The notes under the pieces were generated by a model. It saw only the letters and a list, made by a program, of their open reading frames with translations. It had not been told where the DNA came from and ran no database searches. From Phenylobacterium aquaticum (GTDB lineage Bacteria > Pseudomonadota > Alphaproteobacteria > Caulobacterales > Caulobacteraceae), in the NCBI RefSeq assembly GCF_947378715.1, contig NZ_CANCLE010000014.1, positions 1-39,086 of the forward strand: a stretch of DNA of 39,086 nt. The letters are read 5' to 3'. Numbering within the stretch: the stretch's first letter is position 1; each line of letters begins with the position of its first letter. Shown here piece after piece: positions 8,417 to 16,349 of this stretch. The translations under genes and the position numbers were made by a program.

Positions 8417-9661
8417 ATGGTCGCTGAGGCCCACGACACCCTGATCATCGGCGCTGGCCAGTCGGGGCTGGCGGTCAGCTGGCATCTGACCCGCTTGGGT
8501 TGCCCCCATCAGGTGCTGGAGCGCGCGCGGGTGGCGGAGCGCTGGCGGTCGGAGCGCTGGGACAGCCTGGCCTTTCAGTTTCCCAACTGGAGCCTGCAGC
8601 TGCCGGGCTTCGCCTATGACGGCCCCGATCCCGAAGGCTTCTCGGGCCGGGACGCAGTGGCGGACTTCATCGCGGCCTATGCCGCCGCCTCGGCCGCCCC
8701 GGTGCGGTGCGGGGTCAGCGTGACCCGGCTCAGCCACGACGGCGACCGGTTCGTGCTGGAGACCTCGGACGGACCGATGACGGCGGCCCAGGTGGTGATC
8801 GCCACCGGGCCCTATCAGCGTCCGGCCATCCCGGCGGCCCTGGCCGGCCAGATGGGCGCCGCCAAGCAACTTCACGCCATGGCCTATCGGAACCCGGCCG
8901 AGCTGCCAGACGGCGCGGTGCTGGTGGTCGGGTCCGGCGCGTCCGGCGCGCAGATCGCCGAGGACCTGATGCGGGCCGGCCGGCGGGTCTATCTGGCGGT
9001 CGGGTCGCATCGCCGGGCGCCGCGCCGCTATCGCGGCCGGGACTTCATGTTCTGGGAATTCGCGCTCGGCGCCTTCGACCAGCCGCTCGCCCAGCGGACC
9101 CCGGGAACCGTGCCGCCCCTGCTGACCGGCGTGGACGGGGGGCGGGACATGGACCTGAGCGTCCTGGCCGCCCAGGGGGTGACGCTGCTGGGCCGGCTGG
9201 CCGGTGCGGGTGACGGGCGGCTGGTCTTCGCCGATGACCGCGACGCCAGCCTGGCCAGGGCCGAGGCCGAGTACGACGCCTTCCTGGCCGCCTGCGACGC
9301 CCATGCCCAGGCGGCGGGGCTGGACCTGCCGCCGGCCGCGCCCCGGCCCCCGGCCGCGCCCTTGCCCACGCCGCTGCTGGAGCTTGACCTGGCCGCCGCC
9401 GGGGTCGGATCGGTGATCTGGGCGACGGGCTATCGCTATGACTTCGGCTGGGTGGACCTGCCGATCTTCGCCGACATGAAAACCCGGGCCGAGCCTCTGC
9501 ACCAGGGCGGGGTGACCCCTGCGCCCGGCGCCTATCTGATCGGCCTGGCCTGGCTGTCGCGGCGCAAGTCCTCGGTGATGATGGGCATGGGCGAGGACGC
9601 CGCCTTCGTGGCCGAGCACCTGGCCGCGCGCAGGACTACCCAGCGGGAAAACGACGTCTAG
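8417..9661 (+). CDS. FAD/NAD(P)-binding monooxygenase-like oxidoreductase
   Basis: This 414-residue protein has two Rossmann motifs typical of flavin-containing monooxygenases and related disulfide-type reductases: an FAD site at the N-terminus (DTLIIGAGQSGLA, about 6-18) and an NAD(P)H site in the middle (VLVVGSGASGAQIAEDL). An ATGYRYDF segment near residue 330 matches the conserved ATG motif before the C-terminal domain. The classical FxGxxxHxxxW fingerprint is not clear (KQLHAMAYRNP occupies that region), so assignment as a true N- or S-oxygenating enzyme is uncertain. The ATG at 8417 follows the previous stop by one base, showing translational coupling. It sits between an amidohydrolase and an Fe/2-oxoglutarate oxygenase, so the operon probably oxidises and hydrolyses a small organic compound. 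Confidence 0.85.
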   Translation: MVAEAHDTLIIGAGQSGLAVSWHLTRLGCPHQVLERARVAERWRSERWDSLAFQFPNWSLQLPGFAYDGPDPEGFSGRDAVADFIAAYAAASAAPVRCGVSVTRLSHDGDRFVLETSDGPMTAAQVVIATGPYQRPAIPAALAGQMGAAKQLHAMAYRNPAELPDGAVLVVGSGASGAQIAEDLMRAGRRVYLAVGSHRRAPRRYRGRDFMFWEFALGAFDQPLAQRTPGTVPPLLTGVDGGRDMDLSVLAAQGVTLLGRLAGAGDGRLVFADDRDASLARAEAEYDAFLAACDAHAQAAGLDLPPAAPRPPAAPLPTPLLELDLAAAGVGSVIWATGYRYDFGWVDLPIFADMKTRAEPLHQGGVTPAPGAYLIGLAWLSRRKSSVMMGMGEDAAFVAEHLAARRTTQRENDV

Positions 9662-9690
9662 GATGGGCCAGACGTGACGGAGACGGATCG

Positions 9691-10626
9691 ATGAGCCTGG
9701 AGCAGCAGCGCTTCACCGCAGAGGATGTCGAGACCTGGCGGCGCGATGGCGTCACCCTGGTCCGCGACTTCTTCACCCCGGAAGAGGTCGCCGCCGTGCG
9801 CGCGGACTTCGAGCAGGTGTTCGGGCGGACCGCCGGCGCCGAACAGGCGATGGACAAGAAGAAGGCCGGCGAGATCGGCCGTTTCAATGGCGCCCAGTTC
9901 AGGACGCTGGAGGCCGTCCCGTTTCCGGGGGCCCCGGCTCTGAACCTGATCGGCGTGCACCCGGCCCTGATCGCCTTCGCCAAGGCGGCGCTGAACACCG
10001 ACGCCGTGCATCTCTACCAATGCCAGGCCTGGGCCAAGTTCACCGGGGACGCCGACTATGACCAGCCCTTCCACTGCGACTATTCCAACCACACCCTGAC
10101 CGTCCCGTCGGAGGACGCGGCCAGCAACTCGGTGACCATCCTCAACTATTTCACCGACGTGACCGACGCCCATGGGGCCATGCGCTATGTGACCCGCCCC
10201 GACAGCGACCGGGTCGCGGGGCCGGAGGCGACGCTGGACTTTGCTCCGGGCGTCCAGGCCCAGCTGCAGAGGGATCTGATGGCCCATGAGCGGTCCAGCG
10301 CCTCGCCGGCCGGAACCGCGATCCCCTATTCGATCGACGTCTATCATCGCGGCGCCAACCTGACCGCGCCGAACGGCCATCGCTACGCGGTCATGGCCTG
10401 TTTCAAGCGGGCGGGGGACGAGAGCATCGGCTTCCACGCCTGGGCGTTCCACAACACCAAGCCCTGGGCGGAGCTGTTCGAGCGCGCGAGTCCGGAACAG
10501 CTGGCCTGTTTTGGCGTCAAGCTTCCCGGCGATCCCTTCTGGACCGAGACCACCCTGGCGCGGGCCCAGGCCCGCTATCCCCGCTGGGACCTGACGCCCT
10601 ATCGCGTCGCGGCGTCCAGGCCCTGA
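9691..10626 (+). CDS. Phytanoyl-CoA dioxygenase family protein
   Basis: This 311-residue protein is an Fe(II)/2-oxoglutarate-dependent oxygenase of the PhyH family. The metal triad is visible as His128 and Asp130 in FHCDYSNHTL and the distal His219 in YHRGANLTAPNGHRYAVM, with Arg231 placed to bind 2-oxoglutarate. Such enzymes hydroxylate acyl chains, amino acids or secondary metabolites; the substrate cannot be inferred here. The ATG at 9691 has a GGAGA ribosome site, and the N-terminal segment (FTAEDVETWRRDGVTLVRDF) is typical of the family. It lies 29 bases after the monooxygenase-like gene and 22 before the esterase, in the same probable operon. Confidence 0.88.
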   Translation: MSLEQQRFTAEDVETWRRDGVTLVRDFFTPEEVAAVRADFEQVFGRTAGAEQAMDKKKAGEIGRFNGAQFRTLEAVPFPGAPALNLIGVHPALIAFAKAALNTDAVHLYQCQAWAKFTGDADYDQPFHCDYSNHTLTVPSEDAASNSVTILNYFTDVTDAHGAMRYVTRPDSDRVAGPEATLDFAPGVQAQLQRDLMAHERSSASPAGTAIPYSIDVYHRGANLTAPNGHRYAVMACFKRAGDESIGFHAWAFHNTKPWAELFERASPEQLACFGVKLPGDPFWTETTLARAQARYPRWDLTPYRVAASRP

Positions 10627-10648
10627 CGCCGAAGCCCCGGGACCTGGC

Positions 10649-11623
10649 ATGACCGACCCCTCCGTCTTCGCCAGTGGCGACTTCGTCATCGGCCCGGACT
10701 ATGCGCCGGCGCCGGAGACCGAGGTGCGCGCGGGCGCGCCGGCCGGCGTCGTCCACGCCTTCACGATGGAGTCGCGGGACAGCGCGATCTATCCGGGCAT
10801 CCGGCGGCTGGACAATGAGATCACCCGTCGCCGCGACCCGTTCGGCAATCGCATCGCGGCGGAGGACCACGAGCAGTCGGTCGCCGCGCCCTATACCCGG
10901 ACGGTCTGGGTCTATGTGCCTGCGCAGTATCAGCCGGGAACGGCGGCGCCCTTCATCGTCGCCCAGGACGGATATCTCTATCTGAACCGCCTGCCGCGCG
11001 TGCTCGACAACCTGATCGCCGAAGGACGGGCGCCGGCGTTGATCGCCATCCTGGTCGACAATGGCGGCGGCGACGCCCAGGGCTCGCAGCGCGGACTGGA
11101 GTACGACACCGTCTCCGGCCGCTATAGCGACTTCATCGAGACCGAGGTGCTGCCTCGGGTGGTGGCGGAAACCGGCGTCACCCTGACCGATGACCCGGAG
11201 GGCCGCGCGACCCTGGGGGTGAGCTCGGGCGCGGCCTGCGCCTTCACCATGGCCTGGTTTCATCCCGACCGATATCGCCGCGTGCTCTCCTATTCCGGCA
11301 CCTATGTGAACCAGCAGTCGCCGCCCGACCCCGACTGCCCGCGCGGGGCGTGGGAGTATCACGCGACCCTGGTCCCACAGGCCGAGCGCAAGCCCTTGCG
11401 GATCTGGATGGAGGTCGGGGACCGGGACCTGCACGCCGACGACCCGGAGGACAGCTGGCGCAACTGGCCCCTGGCCAACCAGCGCATGGCGGCGGCCCTA
11501 GCGGCCAAGGGTTATCCCTATCGCTTCACCCTCTCGCGGGAGGGCCGGCACGCCGATCCCCGGGTGCTGGAGCAGACCCTGCCCGGCGCCCTGGAATGGC
11601 TCTGGCAGGACTATCCGCTCTGA
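10649..11623 (+). CDS. Esterase, enterochelin-esterase/esterase D type
   Basis: This 324-residue alpha/beta hydrolase resembles the putative-esterase family (Fes/IroE and esterase D like). The nucleophile elbow is GVSSGAACAF with Ser192, the acid is likely in EVGDRDLHADD (about residue 255) and the histidine in REGRHADPRVLE near the C-terminus. An immunoglobulin-like N-terminal region appears reduced, and no signal peptide is seen. True siderophore esterase function is not supported, as there are no siderophore biosynthesis or uptake genes in the window. It ends four bases before the convergent sulfatase stop, so it is the last gene of its operon. It may release an acid or alcohol from the compound oxidised by the upstream enzymes, but that is inference. 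Confidence 0.82.
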   Translation: MTDPSVFASGDFVIGPDYAPAPETEVRAGAPAGVVHAFTMESRDSAIYPGIRRLDNEITRRRDPFGNRIAAEDHEQSVAAPYTRTVWVYVPAQYQPGTAAPFIVAQDGYLYLNRLPRVLDNLIAEGRAPALIAILVDNGGGDAQGSQRGLEYDTVSGRYSDFIETEVLPRVVAETGVTLTDDPEGRATLGVSSGAACAFTMAWFHPDRYRRVLSYSGTYVNQQSPPDPDCPRGAWEYHATLVPQAERKPLRIWMEVGDRDLHADDPEDSWRNWPLANQRMAAALAAKGYPYRFTLSREGRHADPRVLEQTLPGALEWLWQDYPL

Positions 11624-11627
11624 CCCG

Positions 11628-13400
11628 TTAGGCCGCCTCAAGCCTGCGGACATAGATGTAGTAGGGCGCCAGGGTCAGGCCCGCTTCGTTGAGGAACCAG
11701 CCGCGCACCTGGACCTCTCCCGCCGGCAGGCTAAGGCGCAGGACCGCCGCCGTCTCATCGGCGACCTGGACGGTCAGGGGTGGATGGCCGGTGATCTCCA
11801 ACCGGGCGGCGGTGATCGGCAGAGCGGTTCCGCCGGTATAGAGGCTCCAATCGGCCCGGGCGATGGCGTCGCGGCGGAAGGCGACATCGTCGCCCTCGAT
11901 GCCCGTGCGGATCGCGTGACCGGCCTCGGTTGGCCAGCGGCGGAAGGCGAATTCGTAGTCGCCCGCCCGTTCGACCAGCACCTCCCAATAACCCTGGCAG
12001 GCCTGGCCGGCGCGGATCTGGTCCTGGTTCCAGACCACGTCGCTGTCGGCGTTGCGCAGGTCGTGGGTGCGCAGCTCGGCGATCTGCTGGGTCGGCGCGC
12101 CAACCGAGATCGGGATGGTCTCGCCGGCCTGTCTGGTGCAGATCTCCCACCAGGCCTCATAGGCCTCGCGCAGTTCGGCCACGACCCCCGGATGCTGGTC
12201 GGCGATGTTCGCCCGTTGGCCCGGATCGGTGACGAGGTCATAGAGCTCATCGCGGTTCACCAGCCGCCAGTCGCCCTTCATGACGCAGCTCATCCGCCAC
12301 TTGATCGGCTCGGGCGTCCTCTGGGTGTCGGTGACGATCACCCGCTCGGTCCAGGACGTGTCGGCAGGCTCGCCGCGCAGCAGGGCGGCCAGGCTGCGCC
12401 CGTGGAACGCGCGCCCGGCGGGCGGGGCGATCCCGCACAGCTCCAGCAGGGTGGGCATGACGTCGATATAGGCGCTGAGCGGGGTCACGACCTGGCCGCC
12501 GCCGATCCCGCCCCGCGGCCAGCGGGTCAGCCAGGGAATCCGATGACCGCCCTCGTACATGCTGCCCTTGAAGCCGCGCATGCCGGCGTTGAAGGCCCCG
12601 CCTTCCGGATGGGCGGCGAAGCCGCACTGGCCATTGTCGCTCATGAACATCAGCACGGTGTCGTCTTCCAGGCCGAGCTCGGCGAGGCGCAGGCGCAGGG
12701 CCCCGAAGTTGTCGTCGATATTGCTGATCATGCCGAGGAAGCGGGCGTAGTTCTCGGTCTTGGTCTGTCCGTCATAGAGCGCCTGGTAGCGCGGCTCGAC
12801 ATTGTAGGGGCTGTGCGGGGCGTTGGTGCTGATGACGCACAGGAACGGCGCGTCCTGGTTCGCCGTGATGAAGCTCATGGCCTCGCGGAAGAAGACGTCG
12901 GTGCAATAGCCCTCGAAGGCCCTGGGCCTCCCGTCGACGATATAGGTGTCGTCGAAATAGTCGTTGCCCCACCAGTCCGGCCCCTGGCCGATGCCGCCGC
13001 CGCCATGGACGACACAGGTCTGGAACCCCCGGTCCTGGGGCCGATAGGGATATTCGTCCCCCAGGTGCCACTTGCCGAACAGGCCCGTCCGATAGCCGGC
13101 CTGGCCCAGGGCGTCGGCCAGGGTCCACTCATCCTTGCGCAGCAGCGACCGGCCGCCGATCGTGTGCCAGACGCCCGTCGAGTTGCAGTAGTTGCCGGTC
13201 ATCAGGCCGGCCCGGGTCGGGGCGCAGGTGGTGCCGGAGTGGCATTGGTCGAGGCTCACGGCCTCGGCGTGGAAACGGTCGAGGTTCGGGGTGCGCAGGA
13301 ACGGATGCCCGTGCGCAGCGAGCGGCGGGTAGCCCTGGTCGTCGGTCAGGACCAGGATCACGTTGGGGCGGTGCGGGGGCATGGGGTCGTGGCTCGTCAC
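11628..13400 (-). CDS. Sulfatase (arylsulfatase-type, Cys-type FGly enzyme)
   Basis: This 590-residue protein is a type I sulfatase. The metal-binding Asp pair is in LVLTDDQG (Asp20-Asp21) and the signature CAPTRAGLMTG carries Cys59, the residue normally oxidised to formylglycine by a maturation enzyme; no such enzyme is in the window. GKWHLGDEYPY and SDNGQCGFAAHPEGG are further sulfatase landmarks. The C-terminal 150 or so residues form a beta-rich accessory domain. No signal peptide is visible, which is unusual for periplasmic sulfatases and points to cytoplasmic action or a misplaced start; ATG at 13382 is an alternative. It converges on the esterase and is divergent from the response regulator gene. 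It may supply desulfated substrate to the neighbouring oxidation genes. Confidence 0.9.
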   Translation of the reverse strand: MTSHDPMPPHRPNVILVLTDDQGYPPLAAHGHPFLRTPNLDRFHAEAVSLDQCHSGTTCAPTRAGLMTGNYCNSTGVWHTIGGRSLLRKDEWTLADALGQAGYRTGLFGKWHLGDEYPYRPQDRGFQTCVVHGGGGIGQGPDWWGNDYFDDTYIVDGRPRAFEGYCTDVFFREAMSFITANQDAPFLCVISTNAPHSPYNVEPRYQALYDGQTKTENYARFLGMISNIDDNFGALRLRLAELGLEDDTVLMFMSDNGQCGFAAHPEGGAFNAGMRGFKGSMYEGGHRIPWLTRWPRGGIGGGQVVTPLSAYIDVMPTLLELCGIAPPAGRAFHGRSLAALLRGEPADTSWTERVIVTDTQRTPEPIKWRMSCVMKGDWRLVNRDELYDLVTDPGQRANIADQHPGVVAELREAYEAWWEICTRQAGETIPISVGAPTQQIAELRTHDLRNADSDVVWNQDQIRAGQACQGYWEVLVERAGDYEFAFRRWPTEAGHAIRTGIEGDDVAFRRDAIARADWSLYTGGTALPITAARLEITGHPPLTVQVADETAAVLRLSLPAGEVQVRGWFLNEAGLTLAPYYIYVRRLEAA

Positions 13401-13538
13401 GGCTTCGAGGTCGGTTGGCGGGGGCCGCCCGAGTCACGACCCTAGCGCAATCACCGGGTGCGCGCCGCTTCCGCCCCATTGTCGCCGGTAAGAGGTCTGA
13501 TGCTGGGCGTCCAACCGAACGAGAGCGCGGGATCGGCG

Positions 13539-14201
13539 ATGCGTCTGCTGTTGGCGGAAGACGATCAGATGCTGGGCGCGGGCCTGAAGCGAACCTTGCA
13601 ACGGGTGGGCTACACGGTCGACTGGGCCATGGACGGCGAGGAGGCGATCGCCGCCGCCCGGGCCCAGGACTATGCGCTGATCCTGCTCGACCTCGGCCTG
13701 CCGAGGGTCGACGGCCTGCAGGCCCTGCTCGAGATCCGCGCCCAGAAGGACCTGACCCCGATCATCATACTGACCGCCCGCGACCGGCCGGACCAGAAGG
13801 TCGAGGGCCTGGACGGCGGGGCCGACGACTATGTGGTCAAGCCCTTCGATCTGGAGGAGCTGCTGGCCCGGATCCGCGCCCGGATCCGCCATGCGGAAGG
13901 CCGGTCCGGCGATGTGCTGGTCACCCGGGGAGTCGCCCTCGACCTGGCGGCGCGCACGACCACGCTGAACGACCAGGCCGTCGCCCTGACCGCCAAGGAG
14001 TTCAAGGTGCTGGCGGCGCTGATGCGGCGCATGGGGCAGTTCGTCAGCAAGGACGAGCTGGAATCCACGCTCTATGACGCCGCGGCCGAGGTGGAGAGCA
14101 ACACCATCGAGGTCGCCATCTATGGGCTGAGGCGCAAGCTGGGCGCGGACCTGATCGTGACCGCCCGGGGGCTGGGCTATATGACGCCGCTCAAGTCGTG
14201 A
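13539..14201 (+). CDS. OmpR/PhoB-family response regulator (TctD/QseB-like)
   Basis: This 220-residue protein has an N-terminal receiver domain (acidic pocket in LLLAEDDQM, phosphoacceptor Asp51 in LILLDLGLP, Thr79, Lys101 in VVKPFD) and a C-terminal winged-helix DNA-binding domain (about 125-218; VALTAKEFKVLAALMRR and IEVAIYGLRRKL). The TctD/QseB/PmrA subgroup is the best match. The frame is open to 13458, but the conserved receiver begins at ATG 13539. Its stop overlaps the GTG start of the sensor kinase gene, so both are cotranslated. It probably controls targets nearby; a tandem repeat that could be its binding site lies just after the kinase gene. Confidence 0.93.
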   Translation: MRLLLAEDDQMLGAGLKRTLQRVGYTVDWAMDGEEAIAAARAQDYALILLDLGLPRVDGLQALLEIRAQKDLTPIIILTARDRPDQKVEGLDGGADDYVVKPFDLEELLARIRARIRHAEGRSGDVLVTRGVALDLAARTTTLNDQAVALTAKEFKVLAALMRRMGQFVSKDELESTLYDAAAEVESNTIEVAIYGLRRKLGADLIVTARGLGYMTPLKS

Positions 14202-15604
14202 CGCGCCGGCCCGGGCCGCCGCCGTCCCTGCTCGCCGCCCTGTTCGGGCGGATCGGGGCCCTGATGGTGGCGATCATCCTGGCGATCGGGGTGATGGCCT
14301 ATATCTCCGCCCAGCGACGGATCGATGAGATCTATGACGGCCAGCTGATCATCGGCGCCAATGTGCTGCGCGCCCTGATGGCCGAGGAACTGCATGCGCC
14401 GCCGGTCGCGCCCGGGGCCGGCGCCCTGGAGGTCGACGACGCGCCCCTGCTCAGTCGCGAGGACCGCCGGGCCTTCGACAACTACGCGGAATGGCGGATG
14501 TTCCGGGTCTGGCGCGGCGGCCAGCTGGCCCTGCGCTCGGACACCGGCCCGCTGATCGCCAGGCCCCCGGCGACCGAGGGGTTTTCCCAGACGCGGGATC
14601 ATCGCTGGAAGTGGCGGGTCTATACGCTGAGGGTTCCCGACAGCGACGTGACGGTTCAGGTCGGCGAACGCACCGACATCCGGCTGGTGCTGGTCACCGG
14701 CGTGGTGCTGGGGCTGGCCATTCCCCTGCTGGCGCTGATCCCCACGGTGGCGGTGCTGATCTGGCTGTCGCTCAATCAGGGCCTGAGCAGTCTGCGGGTG
14801 CTGATCGACCAGATCGGCCAACGCACCCTGCGCGACCTGTCGCCCCTGGAGCTCAACGCCTGGCCGCGCGATCTGCATCCCCTGGTCCGCTCGATCAATC
14901 TGCTGCTGGAACGGATCAACCGGGCCCGCCAGCAGGAACGGCGGTTCCTCGACGACGCCGCCCATCAATTGCGAACCCCGCTGGCGGCGGTGAAGCTGCA
15001 GGCCCAGATGATCGCCCACGAGACCGAGCCGGCCGAACGCGAAAGCCTGACCCGGGCCCTGGTCGAAGGGGTCGACCGCGCCTCCAATCTCACCGACCAG
15101 CTGCTGACCCTGGCCAGGCTGGAGGCGCAGCTGGAGGTCGCGCGGGGCGGCGACCTTCGTCGCGAGGCGGTGGCCGCCCTGGCCGATCTCGCCCCGCTCG
15201 CCGCCCGACGCGGCGTCGGGTTCAGCTTCGAGGGCGAGGTTCTGGCCTGTCCCGGCGATCCGGTCCTGCTGCGGCTGATCGCGGTCAATCTCATCGAGAA
15301 CGCCATCCACCACGCGCCGCCCGGGTCTGAGATCACGGTGCGTCTCGGCTGCACCCATGACACCCCCTATCTGGAAGTCATCGACCAGGGGCCCGGCATC
15401 CCGGCATCCGAGCGGGACAAGGTGGTGCGGCGCTTCTATCGCGGCGCGGAGAACACCGAGCGCGGCTCAGGCCTGGGCCTGGCGATCGTGCTGGAGGCCG
15501 CGCGCCTGCTGGACGGCCAACTGGTGCTGGGTGAGCGGGGTGATGGCGGCCCGGGCCTGCGGGCGCGGGTCGAGTTTCCGCAGCCGACCGGAGCCTTCGC
15601 CTGA
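14198..15604 (+). CDS. Membrane sensor histidine kinase (TctE/QseC-like)
   Basis: This 468-residue kinase has two membrane helices (about 17-36 and 163-190) enclosing a periplasmic sensor of about 125 residues, a HAMP-like linker, a HisKA domain with His256 in DAAHQLRTPLAAVK and an ATPase domain with N box NLIENAIHHAPPGS, G1 box DQGPGIP and G2 box GSGLGLAI. It presumably phosphorylates the response regulator encoded upstream, whose stop overlaps its GTG start (GTGA). The extracytoplasmic sensor has the short TctE/QseC plan, whose ligands are often small carboxylates or metals; none can be assigned. The gene ends 76 bases before the HAD phosphatase gene that starts the lipid-like operon, suggesting this pair regulates it. 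Confidence 0.93.
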   Translation: MTRRPGPPPSLLAALFGRIGALMVAIILAIGVMAYISAQRRIDEIYDGQLIIGANVLRALMAEELHAPPVAPGAGALEVDDAPLLSREDRRAFDNYAEWRMFRVWRGGQLALRSDTGPLIARPPATEGFSQTRDHRWKWRVYTLRVPDSDVTVQVGERTDIRLVLVTGVVLGLAIPLLALIPTVAVLIWLSLNQGLSSLRVLIDQIGQRTLRDLSPLELNAWPRDLHPLVRSINLLLERINRARQQERRFLDDAAHQLRTPLAAVKLQAQMIAHETEPAERESLTRALVEGVDRASNLTDQLLTLARLEAQLEVARGGDLRREAVAALADLAPLAARRGVGFSFEGEVLACPGDPVLLRLIAVNLIENAIHHAPPGSEITVRLGCTHDTPYLEVIDQGPGIPASERDKVVRRFYRGAENTERGSGLGLAIVLEAARLLDGQLVLGERGDGGPGLRARVEFPQPTGAFA

Positions 15605-15612
15605 TTTCGGCC

Positions 15613-15636
15613 CAGCTTGCATCAGCTTGGCGTCAG
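15613..15636 (+). promoter_or_regulatory. Tandem direct repeat, candidate response-regulator site
   Basis: The gap between the kinase and HAD phosphatase genes contains CAGCTT twice with a 10-base period (15613-15618 and 15623-15628) and overlapping GCATCAG/GCGTCAG copies (15619-15625 and 15630-15636) with an 11-base period. OmpR/PhoB-family regulators bind direct repeats spaced by one helical turn, so this could be the operator of the adjacent regulator in the promoter of the eleven-gene operon. A CTTGGCG within it and TCCTCTAG downstream could be promoter elements, but this is weak. Confidence 0.4.
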
Positions 15637-15680
15637 TCTCGTCCTCTAGGGAGCCCGTCCCACACCAAGGACGCGACCCG

Positions 15681-16340
15681 ATGCAGGTGTTTTGCGATTT
15701 CGACGGGACGATCTCGGTCGCCGACAGCACCGACCATGTGCTGCGGCGCCTGGCGGCGCCGGCCTGGGAAGCGCTCGAAGAGGATTGGGTCGCCGGCCGG
15801 ATCGACGCGGCGACCTGCATGCGGGGCCAGGTCGCGCTGATCGGCGGCTCCGACGCGGAGCTGGACGCCGTGCTGGACGAGGTGAGGCTGGACCCCGGCT
15901 TCGCCGATTTCGCCGCCTGGTGCGCCCAGGCCGAGGTTCCCCTGACCATCGTCAGCGACGGCGTCGATCGCTTCATCCAGGCCATACTGACGCGCGAGGG
16001 GCTGGCCCATCTGCCGGTGATCAGCAACCGCCTGGTCGGCGCGGCGGGCGGGCGCGGCCTTGAACAGCCCTATCGCCGCGAAGGCTGCGGCGCGGGCTCG
16101 GGGGTCTGCAAGTGCGAGGCGACCTCGCGCCTGACCACCCCCCACCAACCGGTCATCTATATCGGCGACGGCCGTTCGGACTTCTGCGTCTCGGGCCGGG
16201 CCGACATCCTGTTCGCCAAGGCGTCCCTGGCTGAATACGCCGCCGGCCGGGCGCGGCCCTATCACAGCTTCCGAACCTTCCACGACATCACCACGACGCT
16301 GAGCGCCCTGCTGGGCGACCGCCGCGTCAGCGCCTCCTGA
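15681..16340 (+). CDS. HAD-IB phosphatase, MtnX/SerB-like
   Basis: This 219-residue protein is a subfamily IB haloacid dehalogenase phosphatase. Motif I is FCDFDGTIS (nucleophile Asp6, acid/base Asp8), motif II Ser92 in IVSDGVD, motif III Lys144 in a cysteine-rich stretch (CGAGSGVCKCEA) and motif IV Asp163/Asp167 in YIGDGRSDFCV. The plan matches MtnX (methylthiopentenyl-phosphate phosphatase) and phosphoserine phosphatase, but no methionine-salvage genes are near, so the substrate is likely another small phosphate ester, such as a phosphorylated amino alcohol or headgroup. The start ATG 15681 is set by motif I only six residues in. It is the first gene of the operon and ends ten bases before the aminotransferase. 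Confidence 0.88.
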   Translation: MQVFCDFDGTISVADSTDHVLRRLAAPAWEALEEDWVAGRIDAATCMRGQVALIGGSDAELDAVLDEVRLDPGFADFAAWCAQAEVPLTIVSDGVDRFIQAILTREGLAHLPVISNRLVGAAGGRGLEQPYRREGCGAGSGVCKCEATSRLTTPHQPVIYIGDGRSDFCVSGRADILFAKASLAEYAAGRARPYHSFRTFHDITTTLSALLGDRRVSAS

Positions 16341-16349
16341 GGAGCCCCC

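Noticed and set aside
10649..11623. Siderophore (enterochelin) esterase
   Set aside because: No siderophore synthesis or TonB-dependent receptor genes are in the window; the fold alone does not define the substrate.
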